Source: Pseudomonadota bacterium
Lineage (GTDB): Bacteria > Pseudomonadota > Alphaproteobacteria > Rickettsiales > SXRF01
Direction of reading: 5' to 3'
Assembly: GCA_963205195.1 (NCBI GenBank)
Contig: CAUJHR010000004.1
Location: forward strand, 124,001-188,000
DNA: 64,000 nt
Below, piece by piece: positions 34,137-42,140 of this stretch. The translations under genes were made by a program, and so were the position numbers. Within the stretch, counting starts at the first letter, position 1. The number at the start of each line of letters is the position of its first letter. Below the pieces are notes generated by a model, which made no database searches, had not been told where the DNA came from, and saw nothing but the letters and a program-made list of their open reading frames with translations.

Positions 34137-36464
34137 ATGTTGTCAAAGAATCTGGAAATCAGTCTGCACCGCGCCCTGGCGATAGCCAAAAAACACCGCC
34201 ACGAATATGCAACACTTGAGCATTTGCTTTATGCGCTGATTGATGATCCTGATGCAGTATCAGTTATGCGCGGTTGTGGTATCAACCTTGTAGACATCAA
34301 AAAAACACTCGGTGATTTTCTAGAAACAGAATTAAGTTCATTGGTAATTGATGAGGTGGAGGAATCCCGTCCTACCGCAGGTTTCCAACGCGTTATACAC
34401 CGTGCGGCAATTCACGTACAGTCGGCTGGCAAGAGTGAAGTGACTGGCGCGAATGTTCTTGTGGCCTTATTTTCAGAGAGAGATAGCCACGCAGTATTTT
34501 TCCTGCAGGAACAGGAGTTATCACGCCTTGACGTTGTGAATTATATTTCTCACGGCGTAGTGAAATACCAAGACACCAATAAGGTTGCCGAATGGAAACG
34601 CGGCTTTGATATGGATGAGGCGGCAGATTCGCTTGAGCGCCCCCAGATCAAAGAAAAGGAAAAAGAGAAATCGGAAGCGCTTGCCCAATATACTATAAAT
34701 TTAAATAAAAAAGCCGAGTCAGGAAAAACCGATATACTTGTTGGCCGCGAGGAAGAGGTTGACCGCACTGTGCAGGTTCTTGCCCGCCGCAATAAAAACA
34801 ACCCGCTTTATGTTGGTGAGGCAGGGGTTGGTAAGACTGCAATTGCTGAAGGTTTAGCTCTGCGTATTGTTCGTGGTGAAGTTCCGCAGGTGCTTCGCAA
34901 CGCTATCATCTTCTCACTTGATATGGGTGCGCTCCTTGCTGGAACGCGTTATCGCGGCGACTTTGAAGAACGCATGAAAGCAGTCATAAAAGAAATAGAA
35001 AAAATTCCGAATTCAATTTTATTTATCGACGAGATACACACCATTATAGGCGCTGGTTCAACTTCCGGCGGCGCACTTGATGCCTGCAATCTTTTAAAGC
35101 CAGCCCTTGCGCGTGGCGGGTTCCGTTGCATAGGTTCAACAACTTATAAAGAATATAAAGCCAATATAGAAAAAGACCGTGCGCTTGCACGCCGTTTCCA
35201 AAAAATTGATGTAGTCGAGCCAACAATAGAGAACAGCATAAAAATATTGCGTGGACTCAAGCCTTATTATGAGGATCATCACAGTGTGCGCTATACTAAC
35301 GGCGCTATAAAAGCGGCTGTGGAATTATCTGCGCGTTATATAAATGATCGCAAGCTTCCAGATAAGGCAATTGACGTACTTGATGAAGCAGGTGCAGCGC
35401 AGATGTTGCTACCTGAGAGCAAGCGCAAACGCACCATAACGCACCGCGAGATAGAAGATATCGTAGCAAAAATTGCGCGTATGCCAGCTAAAACTGTTAC
35501 TATGGACGATGCGGAAGTATTGCGTAACCTCGATAAGAATTTAAAGTTAGTAGTGTTCGGGCAGGACGCTGCGATAGATACGCTGGCTTCGGCAATTAAA
35601 ATGTCGCGTGCTGGCCTTCGTGAAGAAGAAAAACCTATAGGTAACTACCTGTTCACTGGGCCAACCGGCGTAGGTAAAACTGAAGTGGCGCAGCAGCTTG
35701 CTGTTGCCATGGGCATGGAACTGCTGCGTTTTGATATGTCGGAATATATGGAGAAGCATGCGGTTTCGCGCCTTATTGGTTCCCCTCCTGGATATGTTGG
35801 GTTCGATCAGGGCGGCTTACTCACCGATGCAGTGGATAAATCGCCATATTGTGTGATCCTTCTAGATGAAATTGAAAAAGCCCATCCGGATGTTTACAAT
35901 ATCCTGCTTCAGGTGATGGATTATGGGCGCCTTACCGATAATAACGGCAAGATGATAAATTTCCGCAACACCATAATCATCATGACCAGTAACGCAGGTG
36001 CATCAGATGCTGCCCGTGCGCCGGTTGGTTTTATGAAAGCTAACCGTGATGGCGAGGATAAGGAGGCGGTTGTCCGTGCCTTTACGCCGGAATTCAGGAA
36101 CCGTCTTGATGCTATAATTCCTTTCGCGCATCTCACGCCGGAGATCGTTGCCAATGTGGTGAATAAATTTATATTCCGCTTGGAATCGCAGCTGGCTGAC
36201 CGCAACGTTACCATTAACCTAGATAACAATGCCCGCCAATGGCTGGTGGAACGCGGTTATGAACGCGCTAACGGTGCCCGCCCTATGGCCCGCCTGATCG
36301 CTGAAAAAATCAAGAAACCTCTGGCCGATGAAGTGTTATTTGGCAAGCTCTCCAAAGGCGGTACTGTAAAAGTAAGCGTCGAAGATGGCGAGCTGGCGTT
36401 CAGCTACAGCAAAGCCCTTGGTGCTGGCCGTCAGGCTAATGCTGATGAGGAATTGGTTTCCTAA
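34137..36464 (+). CDS. clpA: ATP-dependent Clp protease ATP-binding subunit ClpA
   Basis: AAA+ unfoldase of ClpAP. An N-terminal Clp_N repeat domain begins MLSKNLEISLHRALAIAKKHRHEYATLEHLLYAL. The two AAA domains have Walker A GEAGVGKTAIAEGLALRIV and GPTGVGKTEVAQQLA, Walker B ILFIDEIHTIIGAG and VILLDEIEKAHPDVYNILLQ, and the IGSPPGYVGFDQGG pore region. No long ClpB-type middle domain is present, so this is ClpA. The track start at 34077 lies inside clpS; the ATG at 34137 (GGGAG upstream) gives 775 residues. Confidence 0.96.
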   Translation: MLSKNLEISLHRALAIAKKHRHEYATLEHLLYALIDDPDAVSVMRGCGINLVDIKKTLGDFLETELSSLVIDEVEESRPTAGFQRVIHRAAIHVQSAGKSEVTGANVLVALFSERDSHAVFFLQEQELSRLDVVNYISHGVVKYQDTNKVAEWKRGFDMDEAADSLERPQIKEKEKEKSEALAQYTINLNKKAESGKTDILVGREEEVDRTVQVLARRNKNNPLYVGEAGVGKTAIAEGLALRIVRGEVPQVLRNAIIFSLDMGALLAGTRYRGDFEERMKAVIKEIEKIPNSILFIDEIHTIIGAGSTSGGALDACNLLKPALARGGFRCIGSTTYKEYKANIEKDRALARRFQKIDVVEPTIENSIKILRGLKPYYEDHHSVRYTNGAIKAAVELSARYINDRKLPDKAIDVLDEAGAAQMLLPESKRKRTITHREIEDIVAKIARMPAKTVTMDDAEVLRNLDKNLKLVVFGQDAAIDTLASAIKMSRAGLREEEKPIGNYLFTGPTGVGKTEVAQQLAVAMGMELLRFDMSEYMEKHAVSRLIGSPPGYVGFDQGGLLTDAVDKSPYCVILLDEIEKAHPDVYNILLQVMDYGRLTDNNGKMINFRNTIIIMTSNAGASDAARAPVGFMKANRDGEDKEAVVRAFTPEFRNRLDAIIPFAHLTPEIVANVVNKFIFRLESQLADRNVTINLDNNARQWLVERGYERANGARPMARLIAEKIKKPLADEVLFGKLSKGGTVKVSVEDGELAFSYSKALGAGRQANADEELVS

Positions 36465-36470
36465 ATTCTA

Positions 36471-36577
36471 CTGGCAGTGACAATCTACTTGCGATGGGGC
36501 CTCCTCAAAAAGTCACGTACTAGCTGTACGCTTAACTTTTTTCGGTATCCATCGCTTCGTGCTTGTACTCCTGCCAG
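36471..36577. repeat. Extragenic palindromic element after clpA
   Basis: Outer pair CTGGCAG/CTGCCAG, second pair GCGATGG/CCATCGC and an inner hairpin around AAAAAGT...GTACTAGCTGTAC...ACTTTTTT give a ~107-bp interrupted palindrome. It accounts for much of the 261-bp gap between clpA and rpsP. It could also end clpA transcription. Confidence 0.65.
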
Positions 36578-36660
36578 CGAATTTATATATTAATAATCTA
36601 TTGTTTTTTCATGATAAGTGGGTAAGGAGCTGTCTTTAGGGAGTTTTCCACATTTTCCTC

Positions 36661-36689
36661 TTTACCTTGGACTTAAGCGCTGCTATAAA
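36661..36689 (+). promoter_or_regulatory. Sigma-70-type promoter of rpsP
   Basis: TTTACC and TATAAA are separated by 17 bp and lie about 37 bp before the rpsP start codon. Confidence 0.5.
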
Positions 36690-36725
36690 ATGCGCCCTTA
36701 AACATTTAAATATACCAAGGAAGCT

Positions 36726-37052
36726 ATGTCTACAACGATCAGATTGTCCCGTGCAGGAACCAAAAAACGCCCATATTACCGTATTGTAGTGACCAATTCA
36801 CGCAGCCCGCGTGACAGCAAGTTCATTGAGAAGATCGGCACTTATGAGCCATTGCTTGCGGATGATAACCAGAAGCGCGTTACCATTAATACTGAACGTG
36901 CTAAACACTGGCTTTCTGTAGGCGCGCAGCTTTCTGACCGTGTTCACCTGTTTTTTAATAAAGCGGGTCTTGTTGATACCAAGCCAGCTTTCAAGCCAGT
37001 CCGCAAATCCAAAAAGGATAAAGGCGGCGAAGGCGAAGCTGCTGCCGCTTAG
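36726..37052 (+). CDS. rpsP: 30S ribosomal protein S16
   Basis: Small-subunit assembly protein. [40 protein letters not shown] is diagnostic, and [31 protein letters not shown] follows. The tail ([15 protein letters not shown]) is a short charged extension. 108 residues. It precedes rimM, but trmD-rplS are not downstream; they are at 8.6-9.7 kb on the other strand. Confidence 0.97.
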   Translation: MSTTIRLSRAGTKKRPYYRIVVTNSRSPRDSKFIEKIGTYEPLLADDNQKRVTINTERAKHWLSVGAQLSDRVHLFFNKAGLVDTKPAFKPVRKSKKDKGGEGEAAAA

Positions 37053-37059
37053 TTTCTTT

Positions 37060-37135
37060 TCATCCCTAACATATGTGAGGGATTTCTGCGATATAGGTTT
37101 AATAATGACAAGATTCCCCGCTTGGCTCGGAATGT
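37060..37135. repeat. Degenerate palindromes between rpsP and rimM
   Basis: ATCCCT/AGGGAT form a hairpin around ATATGTG, and GACAAGATTCC/GGAATGTC form an imperfect second one, similar to the GTCATTCC-type ends of the GIY-YIG element. Both lie within the rpsP-rimM gap. Confidence 0.45.
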
Positions 37136-37156
37136 CAGTCGGTGTGGTCTGCGCTT

Positions 37157-37657
37157 ATGCCTTCTGATAAACTCATAAAGGTTGCTGTTATAGCTGGCGC
37201 GCATGGCATCAAGGGTGAAGTCAGGCTGCGAAGTTTTGTAGAAAATCCCCAATTTTTTTCTTCGATAAAAACTCTTTCTGATAATTCAGGCCAGAAACAA
37301 TTTCCAGTTAAGATTACCGGTAATTTAAAGGACGCGCTTATAGCTTCGTTGGGCTTGCCGGATCGTAATGCTGCCGAGCTTATGAAGGGTATGGAGTTGT
37401 TTGCCCCGCAATCAGCATTTCCTGAGCCGCAAGAGGGTGAGTTTTACCATAGCCAGCTTATAGCTCTGGAAGTGCGTGACCGGCAGGGTGCAAGAATAGG
37501 GCAGGTGAGTGCTGTAAATAACTTTGGGGCAGGTGATATATTAGAAATAACCACTATTCCAGGCGTAACAGAGATGTTGCCGCTGGATGGTGATTGGGTA
37601 TTGGAGATAAATATAGAAGGCGGCTACGTGGTGGTGGAGAAGCCGGAGTATATTTAA
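37157..37657 (+). CDS. rimM: Ribosome maturation factor RimM
   Basis: Binds S19 and assists 30S head assembly. LIKVAVIAGAHGIKGEVRLRSFVENP is the family start, and the PRC-barrel part has EGEFYHSQLIALEVRDRQGARIGQVSAVNNFGAGDILEI. The start is set at the ATG at 37157 (MPSDKLIKVA); the track ORF uses a GTG 15 bp earlier. 166 residues. Confidence 0.95.
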   Translation: MPSDKLIKVAVIAGAHGIKGEVRLRSFVENPQFFSSIKTLSDNSGQKQFPVKITGNLKDALIASLGLPDRNAAELMKGMELFAPQSAFPEPQEGEFYHSQLIALEVRDRQGARIGQVSAVNNFGAGDILEITTIPGVTEMLPLDGDWVLEINIEGGYVVVEKPEYI

Positions 37658-37672
37658 GTTTAGGAGTTAATG

Positions 37673-37709
37673 GTTACTAGTTACCAGAAAACTACTAGCA
37701 ACTAGTAAC
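37673..37709. repeat. Inverted repeat between convergent rimM and dksA
   Basis: GTTACTAGTT and AACTAGTAAC are a perfect 10-bp inverted pair around near-repeats of 'agttaccag/actagcaact'. The symmetric position between convergent genes would suit a bidirectional terminator. The units resemble those of the 8494-8559 repeat. Confidence 0.55.
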
Positions 37710-37722
37710 AAGTAACTATCTA

Positions 37723-38139
37723 TTATTCTTCCTCGATATACTGTTTTTCCATCTTTTCGTGGCGTTCCTGCGCCTCGATGGTCATGGTGGCGATAGGGCG
37801 GGCTTCTAAGCGCTTAAGTCCGATAGGGTCACCGGTTTCTTCGCAGTAACCGTAAGTCTTATCCTCAATGCGGCGCAAAGCAGCATCAATTTTGCCAATA
37901 AGTTTCAGGTAGCGGTTGCGGGTGCGGAGTTCTACTCCCGCTTCTGTCTCCAAAGATGCCCGGTCAGAAAGGTCAGGTTCCTGCCAGTTTTCCTCTTTGA
38001 GGTTGTTTATGGTTTCTTGGGATTCGGCAATTAATTCAGCGCGCCAAGAGAGCAGTTTTTGTTTGAAATAATCCAGTTGATTGGCATTCATGTACTCTTC
38101 TTTTTCAGAAGGTTTGTAATTTGCAGCTTTAGCTGACAT
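37723..38139 (-). CDS. dksA: RNA polymerase-binding transcription factor DksA
   Basis: ppGpp co-regulator that inserts a coiled coil into the RNA polymerase secondary channel. The coiled coil runs from ANQLDYFKQKLLSWRAELI to DRASLETEAGVELRTRNRYLKLIGKIDAALRRIEDKTYG, with the tip Asp followed by Ala (DRAS). The zinc-finger region reads YGYCEETGDPIGLKRLEARPIATMT, with one Cys instead of four, the form usual in alphaproteobacteria. 138 residues. Confidence 0.95.
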   Translation of the reverse strand: MSAKAANYKPSEKEEYMNANQLDYFKQKLLSWRAELIAESQETINNLKEENWQEPDLSDRASLETEAGVELRTRNRYLKLIGKIDAALRRIEDKTYGYCEETGDPIGLKRLEARPIATMTIEAQERHEKMEKQYIEEE

Positions 38140-38250
38140 CTGGCCTGCTCCTTGAAAGATTAATAAACTGATATTTTACGGCTAACGGAAGCGGGTGTAT
38201 AGCAAAAACGGTTCTGGATTGCAATATAATTAGTTTTTATGGAAGGATGG

Positions 38251-39444
38251 CTATTCGCTTGATTTCGGTGTAACCCAGCCCTTGCGCTTGAAATAAAGCA
38301 GCATAAACAAGGCGGTTAACAGCATAAGTGATATGGCAAAAGGATAGCCATATTCCCATTTGAGCTCTGGCATGTTAAACGGTGATGCTTCAGTTGAAAA
38401 ATTCATCCCATATACACCAGCTATGAAATTAAGGGGAATGAATATAGCCGATACCATGGTAAGTATCTTGAATATTTCGTTGGTTTTATGGCCTTCATAG
38501 GCAAGAAATGTATTAAGCAGGGTCGAAGCGGTATCACGGTAGAACTGCACAAGTTCGTTTGCTTGTTTGCTATGGTCATGGCAGTCGCGCAGGAAAACAC
38601 GGGTTGCTTTGGTTATAAGCGGTGTTTCCTCGCGCATCAGCATGCCGATCAAATCGCTGACCGGCCATACTACCCGGTGAAGAAGCAAAAGGTCGCTCTT
38701 AGTATGGTGTATCTCGCGGATAATATCGTTGGGATGACGCTTGTTATCACGCGCCATAATATCGTCTTCAATACGGTTTAAGTGGTGGTTTAAGTTATCA
38801 AGAACCGGGAAATAACGGTCTATAACTTCGTCAAGCAGTGCGTAATAAAGATAATCAGTTCCGCAGCTGCGTATCCTTCCTATGCCCCGGCGTATGCGCT
38901 CTCGTACATTAACGAAGCTGCTGTTGTCGGGTTTTTCCTCGAAAACTATCACCACATTCTTTTTAAGGAACAGGCTGAATTGCTCGGTGTCGAGCTGGTC
39001 GGCGAGATAACCGCCTTTTATAATGCTGAAAATATAATGTTCATAATATTCAACTTTAGGGCTATGCCCGGTATTAAGCACGTCTTCCAGTGACAGGCGG
39101 TCAATGCCAAATTGTGTGCCAATATGCTCTATTATATCAACATTGCCAAGTCCGATAACATTTATAAGAACCACCGGCCAGCTATTGGTAAAGTTATGTA
39201 TCTCTTCTACGGTTTTACATTCCTGTTCAACGCAGCCATTTGGTCCATAAGCCATTATCAGTAATTGGGTTGGATGCGAAAATGGGCTTGCTGTTAGTTC
39301 GCCGGGCGCGGCACCGGGTATTGCCATAAATTTACTGGCATTGATATTACGCCTTTTTCTGAATTTATGCCGGGCCACTTTTTTCTCCTGGATATTATTT
39401 AGCAATTGGCTACCAACCACCATTGTGTTACCCGTTACAAGCAT
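38251..39444 (-). CDS. corA: CorA-family magnesium/cobalt transporter
   Basis: Pentameric Mg2+ channel. A cytosolic alpha/beta domain (SWPVVLINVIGLGNVDIIEHIGTQFGIDRLSLEDVLN) is followed by the long stalk helix, then two C-terminal membrane helices. The first ends in the gating motif GVYGMNFS and the second is AISLMLLTALFMLLYFKRKGW. 397 residues, with an N-terminal ~50-residue extension; an internal Met (MAIPGAAPG) could be the true start. Confidence 0.93.
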   Translation of the reverse strand: MLVTGNTMVVGSQLLNNIQEKKVARHKFRKRRNINASKFMAIPGAAPGELTASPFSHPTQLLIMAYGPNGCVEQECKTVEEIHNFTNSWPVVLINVIGLGNVDIIEHIGTQFGIDRLSLEDVLNTGHSPKVEYYEHYIFSIIKGGYLADQLDTEQFSLFLKKNVVIVFEEKPDNSSFVNVRERIRRGIGRIRSCGTDYLYYALLDEVIDRYFPVLDNLNHHLNRIEDDIMARDNKRHPNDIIREIHHTKSDLLLLHRVVWPVSDLIGMLMREETPLITKATRVFLRDCHDHSKQANELVQFYRDTASTLLNTFLAYEGHKTNEIFKILTMVSAIFIPLNFIAGVYGMNFSTEASPFNMPELKWEYGYPFAISLMLLTALFMLLYFKRKGWVTPKSSE

Positions 39445-39489
39445 TCAACTCAAGCATTTTGATATTTAATATTATAAGGATAGGTTAAT

Positions 39490-39921
39490 ATGGCTTCTAT
39501 TATATGTACGCGCAGGCTGGAATTTGATGCAGCCCACCGGGTTTTAGAGCATGAAAGCAAATGTAAGAACCTGCATGGCCACCGCTATGTGGTTGAAGCC
39601 GGTTTTACTGCAAGGCAGCTTGATAGTATAGGCCGTGTCGTAGATTTTGGCGTCATAAAAGAAAGGCTCGGTGCGTGGATAGATGATAACTGGGATCATA
39701 CAACGATACTTTTCGATAAGGACAAAGAGCTGGGCAAAGCCATCAGCGCCGTGACCGGGCAGGTGGTTTTTTATCTGCCAAGCAACCCGACTGCGGAAAA
39801 TATGGCTGCCTACCTTCTGGAAAATGTCTGCCCGCAATTATTTGCTGATTACGAGCTTAAATGCGTAAGCATAAAGCTGTATGAAACGCCCAATTGCTCA
39901 GTGGTTGCTTCCAAACATTAG
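39490..39921 (+). CDS. queD: 6-carboxytetrahydropterin synthase (QueD)
   Basis: Converts dihydroneopterin triphosphate to 6-carboxytetrahydropterin on the way to queuosine/preQ0. Zinc ligands are the His in LEFDAAHRVLEH and the pair in KNLHGHRYVVEA. The catalytic Cys precedes them (ESKCKNLHGH), as in QueD rather than mammalian PTPS. The C-terminal SIKLYETPNCSV binds the pterin (Glu). 143 residues, a stand-alone gene. Confidence 0.92.
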   Translation: MASIICTRRLEFDAAHRVLEHESKCKNLHGHRYVVEAGFTARQLDSIGRVVDFGVIKERLGAWIDDNWDHTTILFDKDKELGKAISAVTGQVVFYLPSNPTAENMAAYLLENVCPQLFADYELKCVSIKLYETPNCSVVASKH

Positions 39922-40006
39922 TCATCCCGGGCTTGACCCGGGATCTAAGGACACAATCACTATTATAGAGCTTGGCATGAGATCCCCGCGCGGAGGCGGG
40001 GATGAC
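39921..40006. repeat. Palindromic element after queD
   Basis: Begins GTCATCCCGGGCTTGACCCGGGATCT (itself a hairpin) and ends GAGATCCCCGCGCGGAGGCGGGGATGAC (a second hairpin). The outer GTCATCC/GGATGAC ends pair with each other. This is a two-hairpin unit of the same general type as the 6572-6945 ends but without a gene inside. Confidence 0.75.
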
Positions 40007-40018
40007 AACAACCACAAA

Positions 40019-40046
40019 AATAAGGGCAGCCGGAGCCGCCCTTACT
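40019..40046 (-). terminator. Rho-independent terminator
   Basis: On the minus strand, AAGGGCGGC-TCCG-GCTGCCCTT forms a stem with one mismatch and a TCCG loop, then ATTTTTGTGG. It lies just downstream of the 40074-40424 gene. Confidence 0.8.
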
Positions 40047-40073
40047 TGTTTCAGTAATATTGCTTACGCAAAA

Positions 40074-40424
40074 TTATTTTTTAACGATCATGCCGCCTTT
40101 AACAGTGATGGTGGTGCCGTCTTTAAGCGCATGGTCACCATCTGGAGCAGCAGTTTTTTTGCCGTCTTTACCGATTACTTCAACTTTGTCACCGGTGATT
40201 TCTACTTTGGTGCCGTCTTTAAGTTCTGCATGGGTTGTCTTTGCAGCATCAACTGTTTTGGCAACAACTTTATCTTTTGCATCTTTAACAACTTCAGCAG
40301 GAGCCTGCATAGCAGCAGAACCATCAACTTTTACAGCTGCATCAGTGCTGGCTTTTACAGCATCGTTAGCGAAAGCAGAAGTTGAAACAGTGGTGATAAG
40401 TGCAGCGAGTATAAGCTTGTTCAT
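40074..40424 (-). CDS. Secreted small protein of unknown function
   Basis: 116 residues with a signal peptide (MNKLILAALITTVSTSAFA^NDA). The mature part is Ala/Lys/Asp-rich and weakly repetitive: AAVKVDGSAAMQAPAEVV, ELKDGTKVEITGDKVEVIGKDG, then PDGDHALKDGTTITVKGGMIVKK. The DG-T/S-x-hydrophobic-x-hydrophobic pattern repeats twice and is echoed by the 57-kb secreted protein. Probably periplasmic. It has its own terminator and stands alone. Confidence 0.7.
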   Translation of the reverse strand: MNKLILAALITTVSTSAFANDAVKASTDAAVKVDGSAAMQAPAEVVKDAKDKVVAKTVDAAKTTHAELKDGTKVEITGDKVEVIGKDGKKTAAPDGDHALKDGTTITVKGGMIVKK

Positions 40425-40639
40425 AATAATAATCCTTTTTAGATTTTGTTAGACAAAACGATTTAACTTTTGAGTTTTTAACCGTGGGCGTAAGGCTTAA
40501 AACCTATCAACCGCTTGTGAAAAGATATACCCCTTTTAGCCGCGCTGGTAAAGGATAATGCGCCTACATTACCTAGATTTAACCCAAGGGTAAGTAAGTG
40601 AAAAAAAGTTAATGTCGTGCGGTAATAGGGTATGCTTGG

Positions 40640-41233
40640 CTAAGGATAGATAAATGACTTTTCCCAATCATTACTCTTTATGGATTCTTTATGCGTAAAA
40701 ATTTCGCGTTCATGTAATCGGAACTCTACCTGCTTCCAGAATTCTATTCTTTCTGGTACTAATTTCCATCCTCCCCAGAAAGGCGGGCGCGGAATTTCTG
40801 TTCCTTCGAATTCTGCTTTTTTTTCTGCTATTGCCTTTAAAAATTCGTCGCGGTTTAGAAGTGGCTTTGATTGTTTGGAGGCCCATGCACCAATCTGGCT
40901 ATCACGCGGGCGTGTGGCGAAATAAGCGTCGGATTGCGCGTCGCTTACACGCTCAATATTTCCTTCAATGCGTATTTGCCGTTCCAGCGCCATCCAGTAA
41001 AAACACAGTGATGCTTTTGGGTTATGTATTAATTCTGAACTTTTCCGGCTTTCTAAATTGGTATAAAAAACAAACCCGCCTTCATCATATTCTTTAAGTA
41101 ATACTATACGTACCGATGGTTGCCCATCCTTAGTTGATGTTGCCAATGCCATAGCAGTAGGCTCAGTTATTGAAGGAGTATTTTTTGCCTCCTCCAGCCA
41201 GCTTGCAAATTGCGCCAGTGGGTAATTGGACAT
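40640..41233 (-). CDS. pdxH: Pyridoxamine 5'-phosphate oxidase
   Basis: FMN-dependent last step of PLP synthesis and salvage. AMALATSTKDGQPSVRIVLLKEYDEGGFVFYTNLESRKSSEL, the active-site region ERQIRIEGNIERVSDAQSDAYFATRPRDSQIGAWASKQS and the C-terminal PPFWGGWKLVPERIEFWKQVEFRLHER are all typical. 197 residues. Confidence 0.96.
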   Translation of the reverse strand: MSNYPLAQFASWLEEAKNTPSITEPTAMALATSTKDGQPSVRIVLLKEYDEGGFVFYTNLESRKSSELIHNPKASLCFYWMALERQIRIEGNIERVSDAQSDAYFATRPRDSQIGAWASKQSKPLLNRDEFLKAIAEKKAEFEGTEIPRPPFWGGWKLVPERIEFWKQVEFRLHEREIFTHKESIKSNDWEKSFIYP

Positions 41234-41326
41234 AGCTTTTTTGCCTTTCGATTTTTTTTATAGATTATTTCGGTGGCTGAGTTATAACGGCATAAATTAT
41301 TTTTTTCAATTGATTGGATAGAGCTT

Positions 41327-41722
41327 ATGTCTAATAGCCAGCGCCCGCTTTCGCCCCATCTTTCGATTTACCGTCCGCAGATAACCACGGTACTTTCAAT
41401 TTTACACCGTATAACCGGGGTAGCGTTATATTTCGGTATGGCTCTTCTCATCGTTTTTTTATATGTGGTGGGGTATGCGCCTGATTATTACATACAGCTG
41501 CATGATTGCCTTTCATCGGTGATAGGCAGGCTGCTTCTGTTTGGCTGGACATTTGCATTTTATTTCCATTTTTTTAATGGTATCCGCCATCTTTTCTGGG
41601 ATATGGGTAAGGGGCTTGAGATTCACGCCGCTGCAAAAAGTGGCTGGGCAGCTGTTATTTTTTCAGTGCTTTTAACTATTGTAAGCTGGTTCGCGGCTTA
41701 TCATAATGCGGGGGCTTTCTAA
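41327..41722 (+). CDS. sdhC: Succinate dehydrogenase cytochrome b556 subunit
   Basis: Membrane anchor of complex II. RPLSPHLSIYRPQITTVLSILHRITGVALYFG holds the quinone- and haem-region Ser/Arg/His residues (SILHRITG), with three transmembrane helices. HFFNGIRHLFWDMGKG provides the haem-ligand His region. 131 residues. It starts the sdhC-sdhD-sdhA operon. Confidence 0.95.
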   Translation: MSNSQRPLSPHLSIYRPQITTVLSILHRITGVALYFGMALLIVFLYVVGYAPDYYIQLHDCLSSVIGRLLLFGWTFAFYFHFFNGIRHLFWDMGKGLEIHAAAKSGWAAVIFSVLLTIVSWFAAYHNAGAF

Positions 41723-41723
41723 T

Positions 41724-42131
41724 ATGAAAAATGTAACTGGTTCCGATTTACGCAGTAATTTAAGCAAAGCGCGGGGGCTTGGCTCAGCGAAGCACGGGGT
41801 CATGCACTGGTGGCTGCAGCGCGTAACAGCGGTTGCTCTTATTCCTCTTACTATATGGTTTATTACAGCGCTGGTTTCAGTTATGATATCCCCTGACATT
41901 CTTGTTGTTGCCCGCTGGTTTGCAGCCCCTTCACATGCTCTGCTTATAACATTGCTGCTGGTTGCAATGTTTTACCATGCCAAGCTTGGCCTGCAGGTGG
42001 TAATTGAAGATTATATACATTGCCCATGCAAAAAATTCACCTTGCTGCTTGCCAATAGTTTCTTCTGTTTTGGCGGTGCGGCATTATGTATCATCGTAGC
42101 GCTTAAAATGCATTTTCTCAATATTGCGTAA
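41724..42131 (+). CDS. sdhD: Succinate dehydrogenase membrane anchor subunit
   Basis: Second complex II anchor with three helices. GSAKHGVMHWWLQRVTAVALIPLTIWF is the alphaproteobacterial SdhD start, and MFYHAKLGLQVVIEDYIHC has the haem/quinone-side His and the IEDY motif. The ATG at 41724 lies 1 bp after the sdhC stop and is preferred over the track start at 41706. 135 residues. Confidence 0.94.
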   Translation: MKNVTGSDLRSNLSKARGLGSAKHGVMHWWLQRVTAVALIPLTIWFITALVSVMISPDILVVARWFAAPSHALLITLLLVAMFYHAKLGLQVVIEDYIHCPCKKFTLLLANSFFCFGGAALCIIVALKMHFLNIA

Positions 42132-42140
42132 GAGTTTTTT

